Assembly (NCBI RefSeq): GCF_900659615.1
Contig: NZ_CAACUY010000036.1
Location: forward strand, 1-60,813
Reading direction: 5' to 3'
DNA length: 60,813 bases
Origin: Actinomadura fibrosa
GTDB lineage: Bacteria > Actinomycetota > Actinomycetes > Streptosporangiales > Streptosporangiaceae
The first letter of the stretch is position 1. Every line of letters begins with the position of its first letter. Below are positions 44,625 to 54,497 of the stretch, in pieces. The notes under the pieces are model-generated. The model worked only from the letters and a program-made list of their open reading frames with translations. It was not told the DNA's origin and searched no databases. Made by a program: the position numbers and the translations under genes.

Positions 44625-45632
44625 TTAGAAGGCGGCCGCCGCGCTGCTCGCGCGGGGGGTCAGGGTGGGCGGAAGCAGGGTGGCGGACGGGACGGCGGTC
44701 CCGCCGAGCTTGCCCATGAGCAGGTCGACGGCCCGGCCGCCGACCTCCTCGGCGGGGATGGCGACGCAGGTCAGCGGCGGTTCGGCGTGCTCGGCCATCT
44801 CGTCCGGGCAGATCGCGACGACGGACACGTCTTCGGGGACGCGGCGCCCGGCGCTCCGCAGCGCCCGCACGACCGCGTCCACGACGGGCTCGTTGTGGAC
44901 GAGGACGCCGGTCAGGCCGGGCCGTTCGGCGAGGAGGCGGCCGACCAGTTCCCGCGCCGCCTCCGGGGTCGCCTCGCAGGGGTGCACGCCGCCGGTCATG
45001 CCGTGCGCGCGGACCGCCGCGCCGAACCCGTCCGCGACGCGCTGCGCGAAGCCCGTCCGCCGGGCGTAGACCTCGGGCGGCGAGCCGATCAGCGCGACCT
45101 CGCGGTGCCCGAGCCCGGCGAGGTGCTCCACGCAGACGGCGCCGGCGGCGTGGAAGTCCAGGTCGATGCAGGTCAGGTCGCCGGCGTCCGCGGGGAAGCC
45201 GATGAGCACGCTCGGCCGGTCGAGCGAGCGCAGCAGCGGCAGCCGCGGGTCGTCCATCTGCACGTCCATGACGATCAGCGCGTCCACGAGCGCGCTGTCG
45301 GCGACGCGGCGCAGCCCGTCGTCGCCCTCGTCCTGCGTCAGCAGCAGGACGTCGTGGTCGTGCCGGCGGGCGGCGGTGACCACCGACACGGCGAACCGCA
45401 TGACGACGGGCACGGCGATGCCGCTGCGCAGCGGCAGCATCAGCGCGAGCACGTTGGAGCGGCTGCTCGCGAGCGCGCGGGCGCCGGCGTGCGGCCGGTA
45501 CCCGAGCTCGCGGATGCTCGCGCGGACGCGCCGCCGGGTCTCCTCGGAGATCGAGCGCTTGCCGCTGAGCACGTAGGAGACCGTGCTCGGCGACACCCCC
45601 GCGTGCCGCGCCACGTCAGTGATCTTGACCAC
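44625..45632 (-). CDS. LacI-family regulator of the xyloglucan locus
   Basis: 335 aa from GTG. HTH KITDVARHAGVSPSTVSYVLSGKRS, hinge LGYRPHAGARALASSRS, then a sensor domain (PLLRSLDRPSVLIGFP, TGVLVHNEPVVDAVVRAL). It follows the GH1 gene by 24 bases and sits between the two transcription units it probably controls through TCGAAGCGCTTCGA. The inducer is likely a xyloglucan-derived sugar such as isoprimeverose or xylose (inference). Confidence 0.88.
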   Translation of the reverse strand: MVKITDVARHAGVSPSTVSYVLSGKRSISEETRRRVRASIRELGYRPHAGARALASSRSNVLALMLPLRSGIAVPVVMRFAVSVVTAARRHDHDVLLLTQDEGDDGLRRVADSALVDALIVMDVQMDDPRLPLLRSLDRPSVLIGFPADAGDLTCIDLDFHAAGAVCVEHLAGLGHREVALIGSPPEVYARRTGFAQRVADGFGAAVRAHGMTGGVHPCEATPEAARELVGRLLAERPGLTGVLVHNEPVVDAVVRALRSAGRRVPEDVSVVAICPDEMAEHAEPPLTCVAIPAEEVGGRAVDLLMGKLGGTAVPSATLLPPTLTPRASSAAAAF

Positions 45633-45656
45633 GGACCGTCCCGTCGTCGTAGCGGT

Positions 45657-47030
45657 TCAGATTCCGGCCGATCGTAGCCCCGCGATCGCGCCGCGGTACC
45701 AGGACGCACTGTCCTTCCAGGTCCGCTCGCCGGTCGCGTAGTCCACGTGGACGAGGCCGAACCGCTTGGAGTATCCGTAGGCCCACTCGAAGTTGTCCAG
45801 CAGGGACCAGGCGAAGTAGCCGCGGACGTCCGCGCCCGCGGTGATCGCGCGCTCGACGGCCGCGACGTGGTCGCGCAGGTAGGCGATCCGGCGCTCGTCG
45901 CGGACGCGGCCGTCGGCGTCCACGGAGTCGTCGAACGCGGCGCCGTTCTCCGTGACCATGAGCGGGACGTCCGGGTGCTCGCGGTGCAGCCGGAGCAGCA
46001 GCTCCTCCAGCCCGGTGGCGTCGATGGGCCAGCCCATCGCCGTGTACGGGCCGGGCTGCTCGGCGAACTCGACGTCGTCGCAGCCGACGAACGGCGAGGC
46101 CGCGCCGCGCCGGTGCCCGTCGGCGTGCGCGCGGGGCGACACCCCGTCCCAGTCGCGGACGAGCGTCGGCGAGTAGTAGTTGACGCCGAGCACGTCGATC
46201 GGCGCCGCGATCAGCTCGGCGTCGCCGTCCCGGACGAACGACCAGTCGGTCAGTCCGGCCGTGTCGGCGAGCAGGTCGACGGGGTAGCCGCCGTCCAGCA
46301 TCGGGCCGAGGAAGATCCGGTTGGACACGGCGTCCACGCGCCGCACCGCCTCCGCGTCGCCGCGCAGGTGGTGCAGGTTGAGCGTGACCGAGTGCCGGGC
46401 GGTCGGCGACACCACCCCGCGCAGCGCCCGGACGGCGAGGCCGTGCGCCAGGTTCAGGTGGTGCGCGGACGCGAGCGCCGCCGCCGCGTCGGTGCGCCCC
46501 GGCGCGTGGACGCCGGACGCGTGGCCGAGGAACGCCGAGCACCACGGCTCGTTCAGCGTCGTCCAGGTGTGGACGCGGTCACCGAGGACCCGCCCGACCC
46601 GCTCGGCGTAGTCGGCGAACCGGCGGGCGGTGTCGCGCTCGGGCCAGCCGCCCGCGTCCTCCAGCGCCTGCGGGAGGTCCCAGTGGTAGAGGGTGACGAC
46701 CGGCGCGATGCCCTCCTCCAGCAGCGCGTCGACGAGCCGAGAGTAGAAGTCGAACCCCTTGCGGTTGGGCTCGCCGTCCGGCAGCACCCGCGACCAGGAG
46801 AGGGAGAAGCGGTAGGCGCCGATCCCCATCCGCGCCATCGTGGCGACGTCCTCCCGCCACCGGTGGTAGTGGTCGGTGGCGACGTCGCCGGTGTCGCCGT
46901 CCAGCACCTTCCCGGGCGTGCGGCTGAACGTGTCCCAGATGGACGGCGCCCGCCCGTCCTCGTCCGCCGCGCCCTCGATCTGGTAGGCGGCCGTGGCCGC
47001 GCCCCAGAGGAACCCGTCCGGGAACCCCAT
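45657..47030 (-). CDS. GH1 beta-glucosidase of the xyloglucan locus
   Basis: 457 aa, cytoplasmic. Acid/base Glu in TLNEPW, nucleophile in MVTENGAA, with the usual GH1 start [28 protein letters not shown] precedes the ATG, which overlaps the GH31 stop by one base (TGATG). It would release glucose from the backbone after alpha-xylose removal. Close to the bglC product in its first 60 residues but clearly a separate paralogue. Confidence 0.92.
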   Translation of the reverse strand: MGFPDGFLWGAATAAYQIEGAADEDGRAPSIWDTFSRTPGKVLDGDTGDVATDHYHRWREDVATMARMGIGAYRFSLSWSRVLPDGEPNRKGFDFYSRLVDALLEEGIAPVVTLYHWDLPQALEDAGGWPERDTARRFADYAERVGRVLGDRVHTWTTLNEPWCSAFLGHASGVHAPGRTDAAAALASAHHLNLAHGLAVRALRGVVSPTARHSVTLNLHHLRGDAEAVRRVDAVSNRIFLGPMLDGGYPVDLLADTAGLTDWSFVRDGDAELIAAPIDVLGVNYYSPTLVRDWDGVSPRAHADGHRRGAASPFVGCDDVEFAEQPGPYTAMGWPIDATGLEELLLRLHREHPDVPLMVTENGAAFDDSVDADGRVRDERRIAYLRDHVAAVERAITAGADVRGYFAWSLLDNFEWAYGYSKRFGLVHVDYATGERTWKDSASWYRGAIAGLRSAGI

Positions 47031-49324
47031 CAGCTCTCCCCTTCCAAAGTGACGACGACCTCAGCCCCGGTCGCCCTCACCAGGACGCCGTCCGGACGCT
47101 CCTCGGCCTCGCCGCCCTCGACCGCCGCCGCGCGCGCGTTGACGAGCAGAACGTTCCAGTCGCCCTCGCCGGTCACGCGGACCGTCGCGCCGTCCCGCAC
47201 GGTGGTGAAGGTTGCGCCATCCCCGATCCGGGTGACCACGTTCGCGCCGTCGGGAAGCTCGTACACCCGCAGCGTGACGCCGTCGGCGTGCTCGTAGTCG
47301 GGACGGTCGTCCACCGCCCCTTCCGGGACGACCGCGCCCGGCCGCACCAGCAGCGGCACGCTGCCGAACCCGTGCCGCTCCCGCACCCACCGGCCTCCCC
47401 GCACGCGCTCCCCGGTGAGGTAGTGCGTCCAGGTCCCCTCGGGCACGTAGTAGGACACCTCGCCATCGGACGAGAACACCGGCGCGACGAGGAGGTCGTC
47501 CCCGAGCATGTACTGGCGCTCCAGGTGCGTGCAGGCGGGGTCGTCCGGGAACTCCACGACCATCGCGCGCATCATCGGCAGCCCCTCGCCGTGCGCCTGC
47601 CGCGCCGCCCCCGCCAGGTACGGCATCAGCCGCATCTTCAGCCGGGTGAAACGCCGCAGCACGTCCACCGACTCCTCGTCGAACAGCCACGGCACCCGGT
47701 AGGACGAGCTGCCGTGCAGCCGGCTGTGCGAGGACAGCAGCCCGAACGCGATCCACCGCTTGAACAGCGCCGGGTCGGGCGTCCCCTCGAACCCGCCGAT
47801 GTCGTGGCTCCAGTAGCCGAACCCCGACATGCCCAGCGACAGGCCGCCGCGCAGGCTCTCCCCCATCGCCTCGAACGTCGACTCGCAGTCGCCGCCCCAG
47901 TGCACCGGGAACCGCTGCGCGCCCACCGTCGCCGACCGCGCGAACACCACCGCCTCCCCCTCACCGCGCCGCTTGCGCAGCAGCTCGAAGACGGTCTGGT
48001 TGTAGAGGTAGGTGTAGTAGTTGTGCGCGCGCTCCGGGTCGGACCCGTCGTGGTAGACGACGTCCGTGGGGATGCGCTCGCCGAAGTCGGTCTTGAAGCA
48101 GTCCACGCCCATGTCGAGCAGCGCGTCCAGCTTCTCGGCGTACCAGTCGCGGGCCTCCGGGTTGGTGAAGTCGACGACGGCGAGGCCGGGCTGCCACTTG
48201 TCCCACTGCCACACGTCGCCGTCCGGGCGGCGCAGCAGGTAGCCGCGCGCCCGCCCCTCCTCGAACAGCGGCGACCGCTGCCCGATGTACGGGTTGATCC
48301 ACAGGCAGATCCGCAGGCCGCGCTCCCGCAGCCGCCGCAGCATTCCCGGCGGGTCGGGGAACACCCGCGGGTCCCACGCGAAGTCGCACCACTGGTACTC
48401 GCGCATCCAGAAGCAGTCGAAGTGGAACACGCTGAGCGGCAGGTCCCGCTCGGCCATCCCGTCGATGAACGACGTGACGGTCTCCTCGTCGTAGGACGTG
48501 GTGAACGACGTCGACAGCCACAGCCCGTACGACCAGTCGGGGAGCTTCGCGGACCGTCCGGTGAGCGCGGTGTACTTGCGGAGGATCTCCCGCGGCGTCG
48601 GCCCGTAGATGACGAAGTAGCGCATCGACTGGCCCTCGACGCTGAACTGCGTCCGCGCGACCGCCTCGGACGCCACCTCGAACGACACCCGCCCGGGATG
48701 GTCGACAAACACGCCGTACCCCGCGTTGGTCAGGTAGAACGGCACGTTCTTGTACGCCTGCTCGCTCGCCGTCCCGCCGTCGGCGTTCCACACGTCCACC
48801 GACTGGCCGTTCTTCACGAGCGGCCCGAACCGCTCGCCGAGCCCGTACACGAAGTGGTCGACGCCCAGGTCGAGCTGCTCGCGGACGTAGTGCCGGCCGT
48901 CGTCGGTGTCGATGACCGCCGCCGCCTTCGGGGCGCTGCCGGTCAACCGCCGCCCGTCCGCGAGGAAGTCCAGCGCCCACGCGCCGCCCCGCGCGACCCG
49001 CACCGACAGCGCGCCGGACGTCAGCGTCGCCGCCTCGTCGTCCACACGGACCTCGCCGGACGGATCGGTGGCGAGCTCGAAGTCCGGGCCGCGGCGCCGC
49101 TCCCCCGCGAAGTGCGTGAGCGTCACGCCGATGACGTCCGGCATCGGCGACGCGCACGTCACCGTCACCACGGGCCCCTTCAGCAGGTCGCCGCGGTGCC
49201 GGATCCGCTGCGTCGGCGCGTGCACCGTGAACGACGCCGCCCCGGCGTCCACGTCGAGGACCTCCACCGGATGGACCGCGTGCACGCCCTCGCGCATCAT
49301 CCAGTAGCCGTCGCTGAACTTCAC
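47030..49324 (-). CDS. GH31 alpha-xylosidase (YicI type)
   Basis: 764 aa from a GTG overlapping the permease stop (GTGA). It matches the E. coli YicI group closely: [13 protein letters not shown] at the start, nucleophile Asp in [13 protein letters not shown], and [48 protein letters not shown]. It is cytoplasmic. YicI-type enzymes remove alpha-1,6-xylose from the non-reducing end of xyloglucan oligosaccharides or isoprimeverose, which defines the role of this locus. Confidence 0.93.
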   Translation of the reverse strand: MKFSDGYWMMREGVHAVHPVEVLDVDAGAASFTVHAPTQRIRHRGDLLKGPVVTVTCASPMPDVIGVTLTHFAGERRRGPDFELATDPSGEVRVDDEAATLTSGALSVRVARGGAWALDFLADGRRLTGSAPKAAAVIDTDDGRHYVREQLDLGVDHFVYGLGERFGPLVKNGQSVDVWNADGGTASEQAYKNVPFYLTNAGYGVFVDHPGRVSFEVASEAVARTQFSVEGQSMRYFVIYGPTPREILRKYTALTGRSAKLPDWSYGLWLSTSFTTSYDEETVTSFIDGMAERDLPLSVFHFDCFWMREYQWCDFAWDPRVFPDPPGMLRRLRERGLRICLWINPYIGQRSPLFEEGRARGYLLRRPDGDVWQWDKWQPGLAVVDFTNPEARDWYAEKLDALLDMGVDCFKTDFGERIPTDVVYHDGSDPERAHNYYTYLYNQTVFELLRKRRGEGEAVVFARSATVGAQRFPVHWGGDCESTFEAMGESLRGGLSLGMSGFGYWSHDIGGFEGTPDPALFKRWIAFGLLSSHSRLHGSSSYRVPWLFDEESVDVLRRFTRLKMRLMPYLAGAARQAHGEGLPMMRAMVVEFPDDPACTHLERQYMLGDDLLVAPVFSSDGEVSYYVPEGTWTHYLTGERVRGGRWVRERHGFGSVPLLVRPGAVVPEGAVDDRPDYEHADGVTLRVYELPDGANVVTRIGDGATFTTVRDGATVRVTGEGDWNVLLVNARAAAVEGGEAEERPDGVLVRATGAEVVVTLEGES

Positions 49325-50220
49325 TTGATGGCTCCAGCCGTTAGTCCGCGCGACAGGGTGCGCTGGAAGACGAGGAAGAACAGGACGGTCGGCAGGAGGC
49401 CGAGCAGCGCGGCGGCGCTGGACATGGTGGCGTCCATCAGCCGCTGCCCTTGCAGCACGCCGAGCGCGACCGAGACCGTCTGGTTCTCGTTGGAGATGAG
49501 GAACACCAGCGGGATGAGGAACTCGTTCCACGTCCACACGAAGAAGAACACGAGCAGCACCGACAGCGTCGGCCGGACCACCGGGACGACCACCCGCCAC
49601 AGGACCTGCCAGCGGTTCGCGCCGTCGATCCGCGCCGCCTCCAGCAGCGGCCGGGGGAACGCCGACATCACCGACGACAGCAGGTACGTGCCGAACGCGC
49701 TCTGCACCACCGTGAACACGATGATCACGCTGAGCCGGGTGTCGTAGAGGCCGAGCTGCTTGGACAGGTAGTACAGCGGGTAGACGAGCGCCTCCTGCGG
49801 CAGCGTGTTCGCCATCAGCAGCAGGACCAGCACCCACATCCGCCCCCGGATCCGGCCGATGCCGAGCGCGTAGGCGTTCAGCACCGACAGCAGGACGGCG
49901 AGCACCGCGACCGAACCGCTGATCAGCACGCTGTTCAGCAGGACGTGCCCGAAGTCGACCCGCTCCCAGAAGTCGCGGACGCCGTCCAGGTTGAACCCCT
50001 CGGGCGGCGCGAGCGGGCCGTTCGCCGCGTACTCCTCCGGCGTCTTCAGCGCGTTCGCGACCACCACCAGGAACGGGATCAGCATGATCCCGGCCAGCGC
50101 AATCAGCGCCACCAGCACCGCGTACGCCGACGGGCCGCGGCGGCGGGCCGCGCGCGGGGCCCCGCGCCGGTCGCGGGCGGACGCCTTCGGGGCCTTCGCC
50201 TTCGTCATCGTCGCGGTCAA
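49321..50220 (-). CDS. Sugar ABC transporter permease (MalG type), xyloglucan locus
   Basis: 299 aa, six helices after a Lys/Arg/Ala-rich start. EAA loop LEAARIDGANRWQVLWRVV. The start is TTG 50220 overlapping the upstream stop (TTGA), or ATG 50208; GGAGGAG precedes both. Coupled to the GH31 gene downstream. Confidence 0.9.
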   Translation of the reverse strand: MTATMTKAKAPKASARDRRGAPRAARRRGPSAYAVLVALIALAGIMLIPFLVVVANALKTPEEYAANGPLAPPEGFNLDGVRDFWERVDFGHVLLNSVLISGSVAVLAVLLSVLNAYALGIGRIRGRMWVLVLLLMANTLPQEALVYPLYYLSKQLGLYDTRLSVIIVFTVVQSAFGTYLLSSVMSAFPRPLLEAARIDGANRWQVLWRVVVPVVRPTLSVLLVFFFVWTWNEFLIPLVFLISNENQTVSVALGVLQGQRLMDATMSSAAALLGLLPTVLFFLVFQRTLSRGLTAGAIK

Positions 50221-51155
50221 CGCTCCTCCCCCAGGTCACGGCCCTGCACGCGCAGGAAGACGACGGTGAGCGCGATGATGATCAGCGTGAGCACGGTCGC
50301 GATCGCCGAGCCGTAGCCGACGTCGGTCTTCTCGAAGAAGCTGACGTAGGAGTAGTAGGACGGCACGTTCGTCGCGCCGCCCGGCCCGCCCTTGGTCAGC
50401 ACGAAGATCTGCGGGAACGCCTTCAGCGCCGCGATCGTCGTCCACAGCAGCACCACGAAGATCTCCGGGCGGATCTGCGGGACCGTCACGTGCCAGAACC
50501 GCCGCGCCCACGCGGCGCCGTCGATCTCCGCCGCCTCGTAGAGCGACGGATCGACGCGCTGGAGCCCCGACATGAACACCACCAGCGGGAACCCGATCTG
50601 CATCCACACCATGACGCCGAGCACGCTCCACAGCGCGGTCGCCGGATCGCCGAGCCAGTCGTGCGCGAGCGAGCCGAGGCCCACCGCGTCCAGCAGCTCG
50701 TTCACCGCGCCGTTCTCCGGCGCCAGCAGCCAGCTCCACACCACACCGGTGATCACGACCGGCAGCACCTGCGGCAGGTAGACGCAGGCCCGCAGCGCCG
50801 CCGCGGTCCGCGGCCCGAAACGCCGGTCGATGACGTCGGTGAGCACGCTCGCCAGCACCAGCCCGACCGCCGTCGGGACGATCGCCATCCCGACGATGAC
50901 CAGGACGTTGTGCCGGAACGACGCCCAGAACTCCGCGTCCTCCGCCAGCTCCCGGTAGTTGTCCAGCCCGACCCAGCGCGGGCTGCCGACACCGGACCAC
51001 TCGGTGAAGCTCGTCCCGAGGTTCATCAGGAACGGGACCCCGATGACCGCGGTGAACAGCAGCACCCCGGGGACCAGGTAGGGCAGGTAGGCCAGCCGCT
51101 CCCGGGACCGCAGCCCCGCCCGCGGCCGGCCCGCCCCGCCGTCGCGCGTGGTCAC
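50217..51155 (-). CDS. Sugar ABC transporter permease (MalF type), xyloglucan locus
   Basis: 312 aa from a GTG overlapping the SBP stop (GTGA). Six helices; EAA loop YEAAEIDGAAWARRFWHVT. A longer in-frame start would lie inside the SBP gene and add 31 unconserved residues. No ATPase gene follows. Confidence 0.9.
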   Translation of the reverse strand: MTTRDGGAGRPRAGLRSRERLAYLPYLVPGVLLFTAVIGVPFLMNLGTSFTEWSGVGSPRWVGLDNYRELAEDAEFWASFRHNVLVIVGMAIVPTAVGLVLASVLTDVIDRRFGPRTAAALRACVYLPQVLPVVITGVVWSWLLAPENGAVNELLDAVGLGSLAHDWLGDPATALWSVLGVMVWMQIGFPLVVFMSGLQRVDPSLYEAAEIDGAAWARRFWHVTVPQIRPEIFVVLLWTTIAALKAFPQIFVLTKGGPGGATNVPSYYSYVSFFEKTDVGYGSAIATVLTLIIIALTVVFLRVQGRDLGEER

Positions 51156-52447
51156 TTCGGCAGGCCGCTGTCGTAGGCCTTCTGGACGTTGCCGAGGACC
51201 TCGCCGGGCGCGGTGCCGTTCATCAGCTTCTGCACCTGCGACACCCACACGTCGTAGAAGCCCGCGACCGGCCAGTCCGGGTAGTAGGCCAGCCCGTCCG
51301 ACCCCGCCATCGCGTCGAAGTCGGCGATCAGCTTTTTCGTCTTCGGCTCGGTGACGGCGGCCGGGTCCGCGGCGACCGGCACGCCGCCCGCGTTGGCGAG
51401 CGCGTCCTGCGCCTTCTTCTTCATCGTGATGTCAATGAAGTCGTACGCGAGCTGCTTGTTCTTCGACCCCTTCGGGACGACCCAGAGGTTGCCGCCCGAC
51501 CCGAGCGTCATCTTCGCGCCCGGCCACGTCGAGGTCTCCCACTGGAACTTCGCCTGCTTGGCCACCCGTCCGAACCACCAGCTCCCGGAGAACATCATCG
51601 GGAACTTGCCCTGCATGAACGCCACTCCAGCGTCCTCGGCCTTGAGGCTCACGGAGTTCTTGGCGACGTAGCCCTTCTTCACCCAGTCGGCGAACGTGGT
51701 CGCCCCGTACGTCCAGGCGGCGTCCTTGAGGTCCGCCTTGGTGGTGTACCGCTGGAACGCGTCCACCCACGGGCGGTTCGCCCGGTCGAGGGCGAGCTGG
51801 TAGACGAACTGGTGCGCCATGTACTCGGCGCCCGCGTTGGTCATCGGCGTGACGCCCTTGGCGACGAACGCGTCCATCGCCGCGGTCAGCTCGGCGAACG
51901 TCGTCGGGATCTTCACGCCGTGCTTCTCGAACAGGTCCTTGTTGTAGTAGACCTGCAAGTACTCGGCGTAGTTCGGGACGCCGAACCACCTGTCGCCGCC
52001 CATCGTGCCCTTGGCGTCGTACTTGGCGGTGACCTGGACGCTCGGCTTGACCAGCTTGTCCCAGCCGCGCTTGGTCGCCTCCGGGGTGAGGTCCTGGAGC
52101 AGCCCCTGCTTGGACAGCAGCCCGGCGGTCGCGTTGCCCTTGTTGTACTCCATGACGTCGGGGGCGTCCTTGGAGTTGAGGACCATCGGCGCGGTCTTCT
52201 GGATCTGCTCGAAGCCCTTCTCCTCGAACTTCACCTTCACGCCCGGATGGGCCGCCTCGAACTCCTTGATCGCCTCGGCCCACGCCTGCCCCATGGCGCT
52301 GTCGGGCGTCTCGTAGTGCCAGAGCCGCAACTCCTTGCCGCCCGAGCCGCCGCCGTCGCCATCGCCGTCGCCGCCGCAGGCGGCCAGGACCAGGGATCCC
52401 GCGGCGAGGGCGGCGAGCAGCGCCGCGCTCCTGCCCGTCTTGAACAT
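51152..52447 (-). CDS. Sugar ABC substrate-binding lipoprotein, xyloglucan locus
   Basis: 431 aa. Lipobox LAAC (Cys24) then an Asp/Gly linker. CUT1 family-1 binding protein (LRLWHYETPDSAMGQAWAEAIKEFE, YAEYLQVYYNKDLFEKHGVKIP). GGAGGAAG precedes the ATG. First gene of SBP-permease-permease-GH31-GH1-LacI. The ligand is inferred from the GH31/GH35 context to be xyloglucan oligosaccharides. Confidence 0.9.
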   Translation of the reverse strand: MFKTGRSAALLAALAAGSLVLAACGGDGDGDGGGSGGKELRLWHYETPDSAMGQAWAEAIKEFEAAHPGVKVKFEEKGFEQIQKTAPMVLNSKDAPDVMEYNKGNATAGLLSKQGLLQDLTPEATKRGWDKLVKPSVQVTAKYDAKGTMGGDRWFGVPNYAEYLQVYYNKDLFEKHGVKIPTTFAELTAAMDAFVAKGVTPMTNAGAEYMAHQFVYQLALDRANRPWVDAFQRYTTKADLKDAAWTYGATTFADWVKKGYVAKNSVSLKAEDAGVAFMQGKFPMMFSGSWWFGRVAKQAKFQWETSTWPGAKMTLGSGGNLWVVPKGSKNKQLAYDFIDITMKKKAQDALANAGGVPVAADPAAVTEPKTKKLIADFDAMAGSDGLAYYPDWPVAGFYDVWVSQVQKLMNGTAPGEVLGNVQKAYDSGLPK

Positions 52448-52478
52448 GGTCTTCCTCCGGGGTGGGACGGAGGCGCTG

Positions 52479-52531
52479 TCGAAGCGCTTCGATTGACCGG
52501 GATGCTAAGCCCACCGTGAGCCACGACACAA
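52479..52531 (-). promoter_or_regulatory. Promoter and LacI-type operator of the xyloglucan importer operon
   Basis: On the minus strand, -35 TTGTGT (52526-52531) and -10 TAGCAT (52502-52507) are 18 bases apart. The perfect palindrome TCGAAGCGCTTCGA (52479-52492) covers the predicted start of transcription and lies 32 bases before the SBP start codon. It is identical to the site upstream of the GH3 gene. Confidence 0.7.
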
Positions 52532-52584
52532 TAGGCCGCTCCCCACGAATTCCGCGATCACGCCCTTGACCAGCGCCGATGTTC

Positions 52585-52598
52585 TGGGAGCGCTCCCA
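52585..52598. promoter_or_regulatory. Second perfect CebR operator
   Basis: TGGGAGCGCTCCCA, identical in all 14 bases to the box in front of cebE. It lies between the end of the kinase gene (52629) and the promoter of the xyloglucan importer, about 54 bases upstream of the -35 box. It may let CebR influence this operon by looping or by blocking read-through or an upstream promoter. Confidence 0.75.
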
Positions 52599-52628
52599 CC
52601 TCGACCGCGCCTCCGCTGGTCGTCGGCG

Positions 52629-54446
52629 TCAGCCGGTGCGGCACTCGGTGCCGTTGAGGGTGAAGCGCTCGGGCCTGCCGGTCCCGCCGTCCCGGTGGCC
52701 CAGGAAGCCGAACTCCACGGTCCCCTGAGGTGGGATCGACCGGTTCCAGTCCGCGGCCGTGACCGTCACCGCGGCCCCATCCGCGTCCTGGCCGCCGTTC
52801 CAGATCTGGGTGATCCGCTGGCCGTCCGGCAGCGTGAACGCCAGCCGCCAGCCGTCGAGCGCGCCGTCCCCGAGGTTCGTGATCCGCACCGTCGCCTGGA
52901 AGCCCTCCGGCCACGAGCCGTTGATCGCGTACGACACCCGGCAGGGCACCGCCGCCGCCGTCCTGCTCGCGGACGGGCTCGCCTGCGGGCTCGCGGGCCC
53001 CCGCCGCGGCGGGGCCGGGCTCGCCGACCGCGAGGAGTCCGGCGCCAGGGCCGCCAGCAGTACCCCGACCAGCACCAGCGCGCCGACGACGACCCCCACG
53101 ATGATCAGCGGCCGCCGCGCCGACCCCCCACCCAGCCCCGCATCGCCTGGGACGGCCGCACCCGCGTGCGCCTCACCCGCCGCGCCACTGCCCGGCCCGC
53201 TCGCGCCCAGCGGGGTCCCGCCTGGCAGGCGGCCGTCCTGCATGGGACCGCCAAGCGCTCCGGGCGGGCTCGGATGGGGTGCGGCCGACGGTAGCGCCTT
53301 CGCGCGCGGGTCCCTACGTTCCGCGCGGGTCGCTCCGGGCTGCGACGCAGCGGCCGGGGCAACCGGGAGTGCGGGCCCGTCCAAGACCTCGGTCGCTTCT
53401 TCCTGGGGCACGGCTTCCGTCGTGCCGGACGCTCCGGGTGGGACGGGCTCGTCCCGGGCGGGAGGCGGCGCGGCCGGGGCGGGAGGTGGCGCGGGCGCGT
53501 CCACGACCTCGGTCTCGGCTTCCGCCGCGCGGGCTTCCGCCGCCTCGGCTTCGGTCGCTCCGAGCGCCTCGGGGGCGGTCAGGATCTTGGTGGCGGGGTC
53601 GGCCCGGGGAGGCCGGGGGTCCGCGTCGGCCGGGGGCGGGTCGGCGGCGTGCGGGAAGGGCGCGAGCTCGATCCCCGCGGCGGACGCCAGCGCCTCGGCC
53701 GCCTCCGCCGCGGACGGGCGGTCGGCGGGGTCGGGCGCGAGGCAGCGGCGGCACAGGTCGGCGACGTCGGCCGGGACGTCCGCGGCGATGGCGTCCGGGC
53801 CGTCCAGCCCCGCCGGGTCGGCCGAGGGCGGTCCGCCGAGCAGGGCCGTGCGGAGGACGACGCCGAGGGAGAACAGGTCCGCGGCGGCCGAGGGCTCCGC
53901 GCCGTCGAGCAGCTCGGGCGCCACGTAGGCGGGCGTGCCGAGCAGGGGGCCGCCCGCGCCGGTCGCGGGGCCGGTGAACGCGATGCCGAAGTCGAGGACC
54001 TTCACGCCCACCGGCGTCAGCACGACGTTCGCCGGCTTGATGTCGCGGTGCACGACCCCGGCCGCGTGCGCCGCGGCGAGCGCGTCGGCGACGCGGGCGC
54101 ACACCCCGGCGGCCTCCCGCCAGGGCAGCGGGCCGCGGGCGAGCCGCGCGGCCAGGGTCTCGCCGTTCAGCAGCTCCATCACCACGTACGGGACGCGGCC
54201 GTGCTCGCCGTAGTCGTAGACGCCGGTGATGCTCGGATGCGCCAGGCCGGCGGCGGCCTGCGCCTCCCGCAGGAGCCGCCGCGAGGACTCCTCCGTCCAG
54301 TCGCCGCGCGGCACCTTGACCGCGACGGACCGGTCGAGGACGGAGTCGACGGCGCGCCACACGGTCGCCATGCCGCCGCTCCCGGCGGGCTCCTCCAGGA
54401 CGTAGCGGTCGCCGAGGCGATCGCCCGGCCCGACGATCTCGGACAT
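52629..54446 (-). CDS. Transmembrane Ser/Thr protein kinase with extracellular family-2 cellulose-binding module
   Basis: 605 aa. The PknB-like kinase (residues 13-265) is complete: GSGGMA loop, Lys44 in VAVKV, HRDIKPAN (133-140), DFG (152-154) and an APE-type VAPE. A long Pro/Ala/Glu-rich linker (265-440) leads to one membrane helix (446-468). A Ser/Pro linker and a CBM2 domain (502-603) follow, with the Cys502/Cys602 pair, Trp512, Trp533, Trp549 and Trp567, and motifs YAINGSWPEGFQATVRITN and TQIWNGG. Bacterial PASTA or other sensor domains usually occupy this place. Binding of cellulose outside could control the kinase inside. 51 bases behind the DUF1445 gene. Confidence 0.92.
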   Translation of the reverse strand: MSEIVGPGDRLGDRYVLEEPAGSGGMATVWRAVDSVLDRSVAVKVPRGDWTEESSRRLLREAQAAAGLAHPSITGVYDYGEHGRVPYVVMELLNGETLAARLARGPLPWREAAGVCARVADALAAAHAAGVVHRDIKPANVVLTPVGVKVLDFGIAFTGPATGAGGPLLGTPAYVAPELLDGAEPSAAADLFSLGVVLRTALLGGPPSADPAGLDGPDAIAADVPADVADLCRRCLAPDPADRPSAAEAAEALASAAGIELAPFPHAADPPPADADPRPPRADPATKILTAPEALGATEAEAAEARAAEAETEVVDAPAPPPAPAAPPPARDEPVPPGASGTTEAVPQEEATEVLDGPALPVAPAAASQPGATRAERRDPRAKALPSAAPHPSPPGALGGPMQDGRLPGGTPLGASGPGSGAAGEAHAGAAVPGDAGLGGGSARRPLIIVGVVVGALVLVGVLLAALAPDSSRSASPAPPRRGPASPQASPSASRTAAAVPCRVSYAINGSWPEGFQATVRITNLGDGALDGWRLAFTLPDGQRITQIWNGGQDADGAAVTVTAADWNRSIPPQGTVEFGFLGHRDGGTGRPERFTLNGTECRTG

Positions 54447-54497
54447 GGGCGAAGCCTATGCCCGCCTCCGTCCGGCGAAGTCCGGCTTCGCCGGTTC

